Below, piece after piece: positions 8,835-16,623 of a stretch of 64,000 nucleotides of DNA. The stretch comes from CAJCJE01 sp036494465 (GTDB lineage: Bacteria; Actinomycetota; Actinomycetes; Mycobacteriales; Pseudonocardiaceae). The position numbers were made by a program, and so were the translations under genes. Positions within the stretch are counted from its first letter, which is position 1. The number at the start of each line of letters is the position of its first letter. The notes under the pieces were generated by a model. The model was not told the DNA's origin. It searched no databases and saw only the letters and a program-made list of their open reading frames with translations. The DNA lies in NCBI GenBank assembly GCA_036494465.1, contig DASXOJ010000237.1, forward strand, positions 17,632-81,631, read 5' to 3'.

Positions 8835-9476
8835 ATGGACGAGACCTCGGCCCCGCGTCGCCGCCCAAACGCCCGGGGACGCGGCGAGATGCTCCGCGAG
8901 GAGATCGTCGAGACCGCGATGAGGATGCTCGACGAACTCGCCGACGATGAGGCGCTGTCGCTGCGCGCGGTGGCCCGCACGATCGGGATCGCCGCAACCT
9001 CGGTGTATCTGCACTTCCCCGACCGGGATTCACTGGTGCTCGCCGTGGCCCAGCGCTGCCATGAGGAACTGGTGGGCGTCGGCGACGCGGCCGATGCCAA
9101 GGAGCAGGATCCCGGCCGCGGCCTGCGCGCGCGCATGCTGGCCCAGGTGTCCTGGGCGCAGGAGCATCCCGGCCTCTACAAGGTTCTGCACGAGAGTTCG
9201 GTGCACCGCAGGCTCGGCATGCCGTTCAAGGAGGTGATGGTCCAGCGGACCGTCGACGCCGTGCGACGTTGTATGGCCGCGAACCTCGCCCCTGCCGACG
9301 ACGCGACCACGGTCGCCATCGACCTGCGCACCGCAGTGAACGGCATGCTGTCCCAGCGCATCAACGAACCCGATATGCCCTGGCCACCTGCCATCGAACA
9401 ACTCGACCGATTCCTGACCAAACTCGTCGGTATCGAGCATCCGGGAGCACCGGGACAACCGGCGTCCCTCCGGTAA
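8835..9476 (+). CDS. TetR-family transcriptional regulator
   Basis: The 213-residue regulator has an N-terminal TetR helix-turn-helix (about residues 18-65: EEIVETAMRMLDEL, LRAVARTIGIAATSVYLHFPDRD) and a C-terminal ligand domain with WAQEHPGLYKVLHESS. I chose the ATG at 8835 rather than 8826 because TACAAT lies exactly 7 nt upstream, giving a leaderless mRNA. The perfect palindrome at 8776-8793 lies between it and the divergent CMD-fold gene. It most likely represses both genes and is released by a small molecule. Confidence 0.9.
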   Translation: MDETSAPRRRPNARGRGEMLREEIVETAMRMLDELADDEALSLRAVARTIGIAATSVYLHFPDRDSLVLAVAQRCHEELVGVGDAADAKEQDPGRGLRARMLAQVSWAQEHPGLYKVLHESSVHRRLGMPFKEVMVQRTVDAVRRCMAANLAPADDATTVAIDLRTAVNGMLSQRINEPDMPWPPAIEQLDRFLTKLVGIEHPGAPGQPASLR

Positions 9477-9498
9477 AAAAGTCCGATGTGGACGGTGG

Positions 9499-10077
9499 TC
9501 AGGCGGTCGCGGTGGCCCACGCGCGGGCGGGCTGGCCGGGCAGCTTCGGGTCGGCCAGGGCGAGCAGGCTCTTGATCACGGTCGACGGGCACCCGGTGAC
9601 CCGCCAGAGCACCGTGCGCGGGAAGACGATGTCCGGTTCGCTGCGCGGTACGCGCACCGCGTCCGCGTCCTGCTCGCCGAACAGCTGCACGACGTCCTTC
9701 ACGTTGTGGTGCACGCGGATGCCGGTGATCACAACCACGTTGCCGCGCGCGTCGCGGGTGTCGGAGAACTCGAAACCGCGCGCGGTCAGGTCGGCGAGTT
9801 GGTCGGCCATCTCGTTGATGACCCGGTTGATCATCCTGGGCTGGCGGGGAATGGCGATGCGGGCGCGCGGCGGGGCGAAGCCGCCCGCGCGGACTTCCGC
9901 GACGAACCGGCGCATGGTCGCGCCCGGAAAGCGCAGGAACGGGCCGGCCGGGTGGCGGGAATTCCGAACACCGGTCGTCCGGGAATCTAAGCGCGCGATT
10001 TCCACGCAGTTTCCGGTCGCTCCGCTGTGACTGCTCTTTCGCCAGTCGGCGGCTGTGCCATCATCGAAGGTGTACAT
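9499..10077 (-). CDS. DUF397-domain protein with unusual C-terminal extension
   Basis: Residues about 9-60 match the DUF397 pattern: WRKSSHSGATGNCVEIA, then a variable strand and a GPFLRFPGATMRRFVAEVRAG-like end. DUF397 proteins are normally 60-80 residues and are encoded beside XRE/DUF5753 regulators. Here the chain continues for about 130 residues, including MINRVINEMADQLADLTARGFEF, NVVVITGIRVHHNVKDVVQLFG and a C-terminal segment around SEPDIVFPRTVLWRV; I do not recognise this part. The ATG at 10077 follows GGGAGGGGG. The XRE regulator lies upstream on the same strand, and a large palindrome sits in between. Confidence 0.8.
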   Translation of the reverse strand: MYTFDDGTAADWRKSSHSGATGNCVEIARLDSRTTGVRNSRHPAGPFLRFPGATMRRFVAEVRAGGFAPPRARIAIPRQPRMINRVINEMADQLADLTARGFEFSDTRDARGNVVVITGIRVHHNVKDVVQLFGEQDADAVRVPRSEPDIVFPRTVLWRVTGCPSTVIKSLLALADPKLPGQPARAWATATA

Positions 10078-10155
10078 ACCGGCGCCCCCTCCCCAGAGCG
10101 GCCCGAGAGCAGGTCAGCGCGCTCTCGGTAGCACGTGATACGACGATAGCACGCT

Positions 10156-10185
10156 CGAATGCACGTGCAGATGCACGTGCATTCG
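10156..10185. promoter_or_regulatory. 30-bp near-perfect palindrome upstream of the DUF397 gene
   Basis: Two copies of the self-complementary decamer TGCACGTGCA (10160-10169 and 10172-10181) are separated by GA and flanked by CGAA and TTCG. The whole element is a palindrome except for its central two bases. It lies 78 bp upstream of the DUF397 start and 62 bp downstream of the XRE gene, a logical binding site for that regulator. A partial copy (AGCACGTGAT) lies near 10131-10140. Confidence 0.6.
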
Positions 10186-10247
10186 ATTGCACAACTAAGG
10201 TGGCAACCTGAAAAGAACGATTTTCCATTAATTCAACGTGCGTTGTT

Positions 10248-11123
10248 CTACAGGCATTTGAGCTGGTTGGCGAGGAATTTCCGGGTGTCCTCCGGACTCC
10301 GCGCGTCCACGGCGAGGCGGTTGGCTACTTTGGTGTAAAGCTCAACTTCGTCTGCTTTGTCCAAGTACATCGCGCCGCAAAGATGCTCCAGGTAGACGAT
10401 GTCCGGTAGGTCCGACTCGGCGAATCGCAGGATCGTGAAGGCCCCCTCCGCCGCCGATCCACCTAGTGCGAAAGGCACTAGCTGCAACGAAATATTGGGC
10501 AGCGTTGTCATCTCCAGCAGGTGTTCCACCTGCTCGCGCAACACCGCCCTGCCGCCGATCGGCCGGAGCAGGACGCCCTCGTCGATCACCGCCCACAACC
10601 GTGTCGTGCCGCGCTGGGTGAACATCTGCTGCCTGCGCAGCCGCAACGACGTGCGGCGATCGATCTCCTCCTCGTCGGATTCCGGCCTGCCCTGGCGGAA
10701 CACCGCGCGCGCGTACTGCGCGGTCTGCAGCAGACCGGGGACGAAGTAGATCTCGTAGGTCTGCAACCGGGCCGCGGACTCCTCAAGGCCGACGTAGTCG
10801 GAGAACCAGGCAGGCATCACGTCGCCGAACCGGTGCCACCAGCCGGGCTGGTTCGACTCGCCTGCCATGATCAGGAACGCGTTGCGTTCGGCCTGGTCAC
10901 TGACGCCGTAAAGGCTGAGCAGGTCGGTGACGTCGCGCCGCTTGAAACCGACCCGGCCCAACTCCAGCCTGCTGATCTTGGACGCCGAGGCGCGGATCGA
11001 ATAACCGGCGTCCTCACGGGAAATACCGGCGGCTTCGCGCAGCCTGCGCAGCTGTCCGCCGAGCACCATGCGCCGGGCGGTGGGGCCGCCGATCGGTTCG
11101 GTGACGGCCTCGTCCGTCGTCAT
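10248..11123 (-). CDS. XRE-family regulator with DUF5753 (Scr1-type)
   Basis: The 291-residue protein has an N-terminal helix-turn-helix (about residues 20-75: LGGQLRRLREAAGISREDAGYS, ASKISRLELGRVGF) and a DUF5753 effector domain (about 95-285) with YEIYFVPGLLQTAQYARAVF and ISLQLVPFALGG. The ATG at 11123 is preceded by GAGGAAGG. These regulators are abundant in filamentous actinomycetes and are paired with DUF397 genes, as here (9499-10077). They act in developmental or antibiotic control and have been described as antitoxin-like. The palindrome at 10156-10185 is the probable target. Confidence 0.92.
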   Translation of the reverse strand: MTTDEAVTEPIGGPTARRMVLGGQLRRLREAAGISREDAGYSIRASASKISRLELGRVGFKRRDVTDLLSLYGVSDQAERNAFLIMAGESNQPGWWHRFGDVMPAWFSDYVGLEESAARLQTYEIYFVPGLLQTAQYARAVFRQGRPESDEEEIDRRTSLRLRRQQMFTQRGTTRLWAVIDEGVLLRPIGGRAVLREQVEHLLEMTTLPNISLQLVPFALGGSAAEGAFTILRFAESDLPDIVYLEHLCGAMYLDKADEVELYTKVANRLAVDARSPEDTRKFLANQLKCL

Positions 11124-11354
11124 CGCCCCCGACCTTCCTCGGATCCGCCGTGCCGCCTGCTTGCGGGAGCGTCGCTGGTCGTCGCCCGTTTTGTCCGCCG
11201 GGCAGTGTAGCCGACGAGATCATCGACTGGTCAATGTGTCGCTTTTCAAGCCTGCTCGAATCATCACGGGTGAATCGGTTCAAGGCGGCGGCTCTCCTAG
11301 ACTTGCCAGGTCCGGCAGGGTGGTGTGAGCGGACGAAGGGTGGATCGGATCGAG

Positions 11355-12188
11355 ATGTCGGCCGTCGATGAGATCCCGCGAGTTTTCCTCGACACGACCA
11401 GACCGAATCTGGCGCGTTGCTACGACTTCTTGCTTGGTGGCAAGGACAACTACGAAGTCGACCGGAAGTTCTGCGACCAACTGCTCGCGATCGCCCCCGG
11501 TGTGCGGACCCTGGTGCGGGACAACCGCGCTTTCCTGATCAGGGCAACGCGATTCCTCGCCGGTGAGGCAGGCGTCGACCAGTTCCTCGATCTCGGTTCC
11601 GGCCTGCCCACCGCGGAGAACACGCACCAGACCGCGCAGTGGATCAACCCCGACGCGCGGGTCGTCTACGTGGACAACGACCCGGTCGTGGTCGCGCACG
11701 GTCGCGCGCTGCTGGCCGACGACGACCGAACCCGCTTCGTGGCAGCGGACTTCACGCAGCCCGACGCGTTGCTGGCCAACAAAACTCTGCGCCGCAGCCT
11801 CGATTTCGACCGGCCGCTCGCGCTCTACCACGTCGGCACGCTGCAACGGCTGGACGACCACGACCGGCCCGCCGAGCTGATGGCGGCCTACCTGGACATC
11901 CTGCCGCGCGGGTCCTTTGTGGTGCTGAGCCACTTCTTCAACCCCGGCAAGGAAAATCCCGAACTGGCTGAAGCCGCGCTCGCGCTGGAACGGCTGTTCC
12001 TAGGCGGTCCGATGCGCAGCGGCGGACGATTCCGCGACCGGGCGCAGATCGCCGAGTTCTTCCCCGGCATGGAGTTGATCGTGCCCGGTCTGGTCGTGGT
12101 CGGCGACTGGTGGCCGGAAGGGCCCCGGTTGACGCCCGCCGAACCCGCGCAGTCGCTGATGCTCGGCGCGGTGGCGATCAAGCCGTAG
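11355..12188 (+). CDS. SAM-dependent methyltransferase, DUF574/PF04672 type
   Basis: The product (277 residues from ATG 11355, or 287 from GTG 11325) shows the family signature TRPNLARCYDFLLGGKDNYEVD at its N-terminus (about residues 15-36). The SAM-binding motif FLDLGSGLPT (about 77-86) and the acidic VYVDNDPVVVAHG follow. These proteins are actinomycete-specific Rossmann methyltransferases of mostly unknown substrate. They are frequently encoded near XRE/DUF397 genes, as here, though the XRE gene is divergent. The 3' end overlaps the convergent 2H phosphoesterase gene by 11 bp. Confidence 0.9.
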   Translation: MSAVDEIPRVFLDTTRPNLARCYDFLLGGKDNYEVDRKFCDQLLAIAPGVRTLVRDNRAFLIRATRFLAGEAGVDQFLDLGSGLPTAENTHQTAQWINPDARVVYVDNDPVVVAHGRALLADDDRTRFVAADFTQPDALLANKTLRRSLDFDRPLALYHVGTLQRLDDHDRPAELMAAYLDILPRGSFVVLSHFFNPGKENPELAEAALALERLFLGGPMRSGGRFRDRAQIAEFFPGMELIVPGLVVVGDWWPEGPRLTPAEPAQSLMLGAVAIKP

Positions 12189-12696
12189 GCGTTGCCGCGA
12201 ACGGGAAGCGGCCGAGGCTGCGCCATTCGTCGTTGTCGTTGCCGGCCAGCCAGAGGTGGTCGAGCGTCGCTGTTCTTGGCAGTGCGGTCGCGGCGATCTC
12301 GGCGATGGCCTGGGTTTCGGCGACTCCGATCGCCAGCGACAGGTGCGCCACCGGGTCCGCGCCGAACCGGCCGAGGTATGGAATCAGCTGTGGCCAGTGC
12401 GCGCGGATCTCGTCGGTCAGCGGCTTGAGCAACGGCGAATCCAGGTAGACGAAACCGGGTTCCACGCGCACCTGCGCGAATTCCAGGGTCAGCGGGGCCT
12501 GGCGGGCGGCGAGCGCGGTGAGCCAGCCGGTGACCCCGCTGTCCAGTTCGGCCAACGGCAGGAACGGATACAGGAACGTGACGTGCGCGGGAATGCCGGC
12601 CCGGGTGGCGCCGGGATGGGCGGCTTCGATCGCGGCGAGCAGCGGATCGAGCGCGGGTACCGGTGCGACGAGCGCGGTCCAGCCCGACTGCGGCAT
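12178..12696 (-). CDS. 2'-5' RNA ligase-like 2H phosphoesterase
   Basis: The 172-residue protein has the two conserved catalytic motifs of the 2H superfamily: H38-V-T40 in HVTFLYPF and H118-L-S120 in AHLSLAIG. These motifs act on 2'-5' linkages or cyclic phosphodiesters in RNA or nucleotides; the actual substrate is unknown. The length fits the compact LigT-like group. The ATG at 12696 is preceded by GGAGCGCAGGG. A strong hairpin (12733-12777) lies in the leader. The 3' end overlaps the convergent methyltransferase gene. Confidence 0.88.
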   Translation of the reverse strand: MPQSGWTALVAPVPALDPLLAAIEAAHPGATRAGIPAHVTFLYPFLPLAELDSGVTGWLTALAARQAPLTLEFAQVRVEPGFVYLDSPLLKPLTDEIRAHWPQLIPYLGRFGADPVAHLSLAIGVAETQAIAEIAATALPRTATLDHLWLAGNDNDEWRSLGRFPFAATPTA

Positions 12697-12732
12697 CCCT
12701 GCGCTCCGTCCCGGTCTGGACAAGTAACAGGA

Positions 12733-12777
12733 CCCCCGCGCTCGACCGCCGTCTGGGAAGAGGCAGGAGCGCGGGGG
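12733..12777. promoter_or_regulatory. strong GC hairpin upstream of the 2H phosphoesterase gene
   Basis: CCCCCGCGCTC (12733-12743) pairs perfectly with GAGCGCGGGGG (12767-12777) across a 23-nt loop. It lies 36 bp upstream of the minus-strand gene start, so it would fold in that mRNA leader if transcription begins further upstream. It has no following T-run. It could instead terminate minus-strand transcription entering from the 12.8-13.2 kb region. Confidence 0.4.
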
Positions 12778-13243
12778 CCTGGGCCTGCCGCTGGGGGTTC
12801 GACAGGCGCTATTGAGGTTACTCGGTGGTACCCGCGCTGTCACTGATCGACTGCGAACGATCGCAACTTTCGATCAACAGTTAATGATCTGGATCACCGA
12901 ATTTTTGTACATATCACCCGTTAAGTTCTTTTCAGTGAGGATAGGTGTTTTCTACCTAGAGTCCATCATTGCAGGTGGGAAGGGCCCTTGCACACACCCT
13001 GTGGGGGTGGTTGTGAAGATGGACACAATATCTAGGATCCCGGTAGATGTGTGCTCAACCTTTACCGAACAGGGGGGATCGGTAGCGGAGAGTTCCGGCA
13101 CTGAGGACGAGGTCCATTGACTGGATAGTCGACCGGACTACGTGCGTTCGGCCGCTCGGTCTTTGGTATACGCACAGTCACCCCGGTACGCCGGACCGGG
13201 CCGCGTCCGATCGGGTGATCCGGGCCCACTAGGGTGCTTCGGC
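12778..13243. other. AT-rich intergenic region without a convincing gene
   Basis: This 466-bp stretch is much richer in A+T than its surroundings, especially 12850-13080. It contains stop-poor but biased-poor ORFs, including one of 102 codons at 12812-13120, none with actinomycete codon bias. It has small dyads such as TAGGT-N7-ACCTA near 12944-12960 and a CACACACC/GGTGGTTGTG pair near 12992-13016. It probably holds promoters for the flanking genes, perhaps a small RNA. TAGGGT lies 8 nt before the next start codon. Confidence 0.4.
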
Positions 13244-13387
13244 ATGAGTGCCGACGAAACCAGTTTCGTGCAGTGGCGGGAACGGGCGAAGGACGAGCGC
13301 AAGACCAGCGGCAACAAGATCACGCTGATCATCGCGATCGCGGCGGTCGTCGTTGTCGCGGTCGTTGTCGCGATCATTCTGTTGTAG
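13244..13387 (+). CDS. small single-span membrane protein, 47 residues
   Basis: The ORF starts at ATG 13244 with TAGGGT 8 nt upstream, which could give a near-leaderless mRNA. The sequence has an acidic/basic N-terminus (MSADETSFVQWRERAKDERK) and a C-terminal hydrophobic helix rich in Ile and Val (TLIIAIAAVVVVAVVVAIIL), so it should be an N-in membrane anchor. Codon bias is normal for the genome. No family is recognised. It lies convergent to the exopolysaccharide operon and ends 30 bp from it; a link to that operon is possible but unproven. Confidence 0.65.
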   Translation: MSADETSFVQWRERAKDERKTSGNKITLIIAIAAVVVVAVVVAIILL

Positions 13388-13417
13388 TCGCGCAGACCTG
13401 CTTATGGGAGGGCACAG

Positions 13418-14317
13418 TTAGCAGGGCCAACGCGGCGGGTCGAGCGCCGTGTTCTTGCGCATGGCCGAAATACCCATCGCGTTGGCCTTGGTGCAGAACT
13501 GATCGTTGCTCAGCTGGTACTCCGCCTCGAAGACCGCCTTGCCTGCCCTGATGAACGGCAGCAGCTGATCGCACTCGGAGTACTGGAAACACTGCTCGTC
13601 GATCGAGAAGTCGAACACGCCGACGAGCTGTGGCACCTGGCCGAGATCGTTCTTCAGGCCGATGGACAGGCCCAGGTTGTGCGCGAGCCTGGCCAGCATC
13701 TCGTTGTAGCGCAACTGGTCGGCCGCGGTGATCGGGAATCCGGTCTGGTCGGTGTAGGAATCCACCAGGTCGGCCTCGACCCCGTCGAAACCTTTCGCCC
13801 GGCACGCGGCGAAGCGCGCCGCCATGATCGGCTGCAACACGCTGATCTGCCGGATGTCCAGCCACTGTTCGCCCGCCCAGCCGTCCTGCCCACCCAGGAT
13901 GGTGCTGGGAAACGCATTCTTGTCCGGTCGGAAATTCTCCCACGCGCCCGTATTCATGTAGCAGATCACCTTGCGCCCCTTGGCATGCAGCGCCGCCACG
14001 GTCGCCGCGTCGGTGTAGGTGCTGTCCACGTCGTATACGGGCGCGTCGACGCTGGTGTCCACCGGGTTGGTCAGCTGCCACTGCCACGGCGTGCCCGGTT
14101 TGGGGATCCAGCGGGCTTGTTGCGCCTGGACGGTCGGCTTCGGCGTGGTGGTCGTGGTGCTGGGTGGCGCGGTGGTGGTTGCCGGCGGGGGAGTAGTGGC
14201 CGGCGGGACCGCGCTGGTCGTGGGGCGTGGCAGCGCGATGTCTCGGGCGGTGGCCTGACTGGCGCAGCCCGCGACGACGAGCACCAGCGCGAATCCGAGC
14301 AGGAGCCGACGGCTCAT
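13418..14317 (-). CDS. GH114-type (endo-alpha-1,4-polygalactosaminidase-like) lipoprotein
   Basis: The 299-residue protein begins MSRRLLLGFALVLVVAGC, a lipoprotein signal with C18, followed by a Thr/Pro linker (about 25-65). The rest is a TIM-barrel of the GH114/TM1410 group: WQWQLTNPVDTS, KVICYMNTGAWENFRPD, GFDGVEADLVDSYTDQTGF, LSIGLKNDL, and FSIDEQCFQYSECDQL followed by GKAVFEAEYQ. GH114 enzymes such as fungal Ega3 cleave alpha-1,4-linked galactosamine polymers, and PelA carries a related domain. It is the last gene of the exopolysaccharide operon, overlapping the previous gene by 4 nt (ATGA). The likely role is trimming or releasing the polymer at the cell surface (inference). Confidence 0.85.
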   Translation of the reverse strand: MSRRLLLGFALVLVVAGCASQATARDIALPRPTTSAVPPATTPPPATTTAPPSTTTTTPKPTVQAQQARWIPKPGTPWQWQLTNPVDTSVDAPVYDVDSTYTDAATVAALHAKGRKVICYMNTGAWENFRPDKNAFPSTILGGQDGWAGEQWLDIRQISVLQPIMAARFAACRAKGFDGVEADLVDSYTDQTGFPITAADQLRYNEMLARLAHNLGLSIGLKNDLGQVPQLVGVFDFSIDEQCFQYSECDQLLPFIRAGKAVFEAEYQLSNDQFCTKANAMGISAMRKNTALDPPRWPC

Positions 14318-14997
14318 CCGAGCCGGCCCGCGGTGCTCGGCGTGTGCGGGAAGTCGGCGGGCAGGCCGCCCCACGGGTTGGGCGGCGTGCGTTCGGTGCG
14401 GTAGAGCGAACCCACGTTGCGCTCGGCGGCCAGCGCCTCGACCGGTCCGGCGACCTCCGGCGGGCAGCTGTAGAGCAGGTGGAAGAAGCAGTCGGCCGGG
14501 TGGTCGTGCACCCAGCGCGGCACGTCCAGATCGAGGAACGCGGGCAGCTGGCCCTCGAACGTGCCGAGCAGGTCGGCATGTTCGGCGTACTCGGGCGCGG
14601 GATGCGTGCCGTGGTTGAACGCGACGACCTCGGCGCCGAACGCGCGGCACTGCGCGGCGAGCATGCCGTACTGGCGCACGTGTTCGATACCGCTGGCGGC
14701 GCGGTCCAGGAAGACGTTGCGCACCCCGTACCACTCCCAGTAGCGGTGCAACTCGGCCAGGATCTCCTGACCCGGCCTGCGGCCGTAGTCGCTGTCCAGG
14801 TACCCGGCGACGGCCGCGCCGCCCGCCTGCACCTCCCGGACCACGTCGACGAAGGTGTGGTCCGGCTGCTCCCCGGTGCCGTTGGCCACGTTGAGCACGA
14901 CCAGCCGCAGCTCGCCCGCCATCGCGGCCAACGTCGCCCAGTCCGTCGCGGCGAGCGCGGGGTGGAAGTAAGCGGGCACCACCGGGTTGAGATTCAT
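14314..14997 (-). CDS. spherulin-4 / GH135-type glycosidase-like protein
   Basis: The 227-residue product has the spherulin-4 barrel landmarks: VVPAYFHPA (6-14), LVVLNVANGTG (32-42), VAGYLDSDYGRRP (63-75), VRNVFLDRA (92-100), VVAFNHGTHP (124-133) and LLGTFEGQLP (143-152). Fungal Sph3 (GH135) of this family hydrolyses alpha-1,4 galactosaminogalactan. The usual acidic pair after the FF/FL segment reads D98-R99 here, while E148 is retained. No signal peptide is visible, so it may act in the cytoplasm, as known for some homologues, or be exported otherwise. It overlaps both neighbours by ATGA, so three genes are translationally coupled. Confidence 0.82.
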   Translation of the reverse strand: MNLNPVVPAYFHPALAATDWATLAAMAGELRLVVLNVANGTGEQPDHTFVDVVREVQAGGAAVAGYLDSDYGRRPGQEILAELHRYWEWYGVRNVFLDRAASGIEHVRQYGMLAAQCRAFGAEVVAFNHGTHPAPEYAEHADLLGTFEGQLPAFLDLDVPRWVHDHPADCFFHLLYSCPPEVAGPVEALAAERNVGSLYRTERTPPNPWGGLPADFPHTPSTAGRLG

Positions 14998-15893
14998 GTT
15001 GCGGACCGCCAGAGGTCGACGAGCGAGTCGAGGAGTTCGACCCGCGGTTTCCAGCCCAGCGACGTGCTGATCGCCGTGATGTCGGCTTGTTGCCACGCCA
15101 CCGCCGAGGACCGGCTGGACCCGGCGGCGGATTCGAACACCGTACCGCCGAATCCCGCGATGTCCACCAGTTCGTCCACAATGGACCTTATGCGGGTGCC
15201 GGTACCGCTGGCCAGATTGAGGATCGCGCGATCAAGGATCGTTGCGTTGACCGAGGCCAGCACGGCTTCGGCGATGTCTCGGACGTCGACGAAGTCCCGC
15301 ACCGAACCCAACGGCCCCAACCGGATGTCGTCGTCTGCCGCGATCGCCCTGCGCAGTTCGGCGACCACCCGGCCGGGAAAACTGCCGGTCGGCGCGTGCG
15401 GCCCGATCGGGTTGAACACGCGCAGTACCACGGTGTCCAGCCCGGCCTGCCTGCCCAGCACGACCAGTTGCGTACCGGCGAGTTTGCTGTGCCCGTACGG
15501 GCCGACCGGTTCACCGCCCATGTTCTCGGTGACCGGCACGCCGATCTCGGTGATGCCGTACTCGGCGGCCGAACCGAGATGGATCAGCCGCGCGTTCGGG
15601 CGCAGCCGAGCCAGCGCGGACACCAGGTTCGCAGGCCCGGTCACGTTGGCCGAGGTAAGTTCGGCGTCGCTGCCGCCGACCGCGCCCGCGCAGTTCACCA
15701 CCACATCAGGCTGTTCCGCCACCAACACCGATTCGACCGCTGCCTCGTCGGCGAGATTCAACCGGATGTCCAGGCCGCCCGCCGGCGCGGACCGGGAAGC
15801 GGTCCGCACCAACAGGTCTGGCTGGTTGCGCAGCAGGTCGAGCACGTTCCGGCCGAGAAAACCGCCGGCCCCGATCACCAATACCCGACGCAT
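14994..15893 (-). CDS. NAD-dependent epimerase/dehydratase (extended SDR)
   Basis: The 299-residue enzyme has the Rossmann motif GAGGFLG (8-14) and the catalytic YGHSK (Y-x-x-x-K, about 143-147), plus VVNCAGAVGG and FNPIGPHAPTGSFPG. It belongs to the nucleotide-sugar epimerase/reductase group. In context it should prepare an activated sugar for the polymer made by the operon, perhaps by C4 epimerisation or ketone reduction after the LegB-like dehydratase two genes upstream. Substrate and reaction cannot be fixed from sequence. It lies 7 bp after the nucleotidyltransferase and overlaps the spherulin-4 gene by 4 nt. Confidence 0.88.
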   Translation of the reverse strand: MRRVLVIGAGGFLGRNVLDLLRNQPDLLVRTASRSAPAGGLDIRLNLADEAAVESVLVAEQPDVVVNCAGAVGGSDAELTSANVTGPANLVSALARLRPNARLIHLGSAAEYGITEIGVPVTENMGGEPVGPYGHSKLAGTQLVVLGRQAGLDTVVLRVFNPIGPHAPTGSFPGRVVAELRRAIAADDDIRLGPLGSVRDFVDVRDIAEAVLASVNATILDRAILNLASGTGTRIRSIVDELVDIAGFGGTVFESAAGSSRSSAVAWQQADITAISTSLGWKPRVELLDSLVDLWRSAT

Positions 15894-15900
15894 CGCGGCG

Positions 15901-16614
15901 CTACGCCCCTTTCAGCAGGTGCCCGCGAATGCCGTCGAACTCGGCGTTCGCCTTGTCGTAGTCGTCCGGGCGGCCGATGTCCAGCCAGTAGCCGCTGAAG
16001 TCGTACTCCTGCGGCGAACTGTCCTGGGCGAGCAGGTCGAGCACGAGCTCGTCGAAACCGAGCGGGATGCCGACCGGGTACTCGGACAGCGTCGCCTTGC
16101 TCATCCCGTACACGCCCATGCTGACCCGGTAGTCCAGGGTCGGCTTCTCGGTGAACTCGATGATCTTGCCCTGGTACGTGTTCAGCACCCCGAAATCGAT
16201 CTTGACGTGCCGCTTGTAGGTGGCCACCGTCAACGGCGCGCCGCTGGTCACGTGATTGGTGAGCAGCTCGGCGTAGTCGAGGTCGGTGAGCACATCGCCG
16301 TTCATCACCACGAAGTAGTCCGGCAGCTTGTCGAGGATCTGCAACACCGGGCCGATCGTGCCGAGCGGCTCGTTCTCGGTGGTGTACTCGATCGTCATGC
16401 CCCACCGGCTGCCGTCCCCGACATAGGAGCGGATCAGGTCGCCGAGGTAGCCGATGGCGAGCGTGACGCTGTCGAACCCGTGCTGCGAGAGCTGGCGCAG
16501 CACGATGTCGAGGATGGAGAACTCGTCCCCGATCGGCACGAGCGGCTTGGGCAGTCTGGTGGTGTACGGGCGAAGGCGAACGCCTTTGCCGCCGGCCAGG
16601 ATGACCGCGTGCAT
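15901..16614 (-). CDS. sugar-phosphate nucleotidyltransferase
   Basis: The 237-residue enzyme carries the nucleotide-binding signature LAGGKGVRLRPYT followed by PKPLVPIG (about 6-27), and the metal-binding MNGDVLTDL (about 103-111). EFTEKP and GFDELVLDLL are typical of the NTP_transferase fold. It makes NDP-sugars from a sugar-1-phosphate and an NTP; the sugar and base are not predictable. It lacks the C-terminal beta-helix of GlmU-type bifunctional enzymes. It sits in the exopolysaccharide operon, 9 bp after the LegB-like gene, and probably supplies a dedicated precursor. Confidence 0.9.
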   Translation of the reverse strand: MHAVILAGGKGVRLRPYTTRLPKPLVPIGDEFSILDIVLRQLSQHGFDSVTLAIGYLGDLIRSYVGDGSRWGMTIEYTTENEPLGTIGPVLQILDKLPDYFVVMNGDVLTDLDYAELLTNHVTSGAPLTVATYKRHVKIDFGVLNTYQGKIIEFTEKPTLDYRVSMGVYGMSKATLSEYPVGIPLGFDELVLDLLAQDSSPQEYDFSGYWLDIGRPDDYDKANAEFDGIRGHLLKGA

Positions 16615-16623
16615 GGCTTCTCC

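Noticed and set aside
12730..12830. tRNA-like sequence near GGGGGTTCGAC
   Set aside because: The GTTCGA string suggests a T-loop, but no T-stem, anticodon arm or acceptor stem could be built around it.
12812..13120. 102-codon ORF in the AT-rich gap
   Set aside because: Codon use does not match the genome, there is no ribosome site and the peptide resembles no family. Treated as non-coding.
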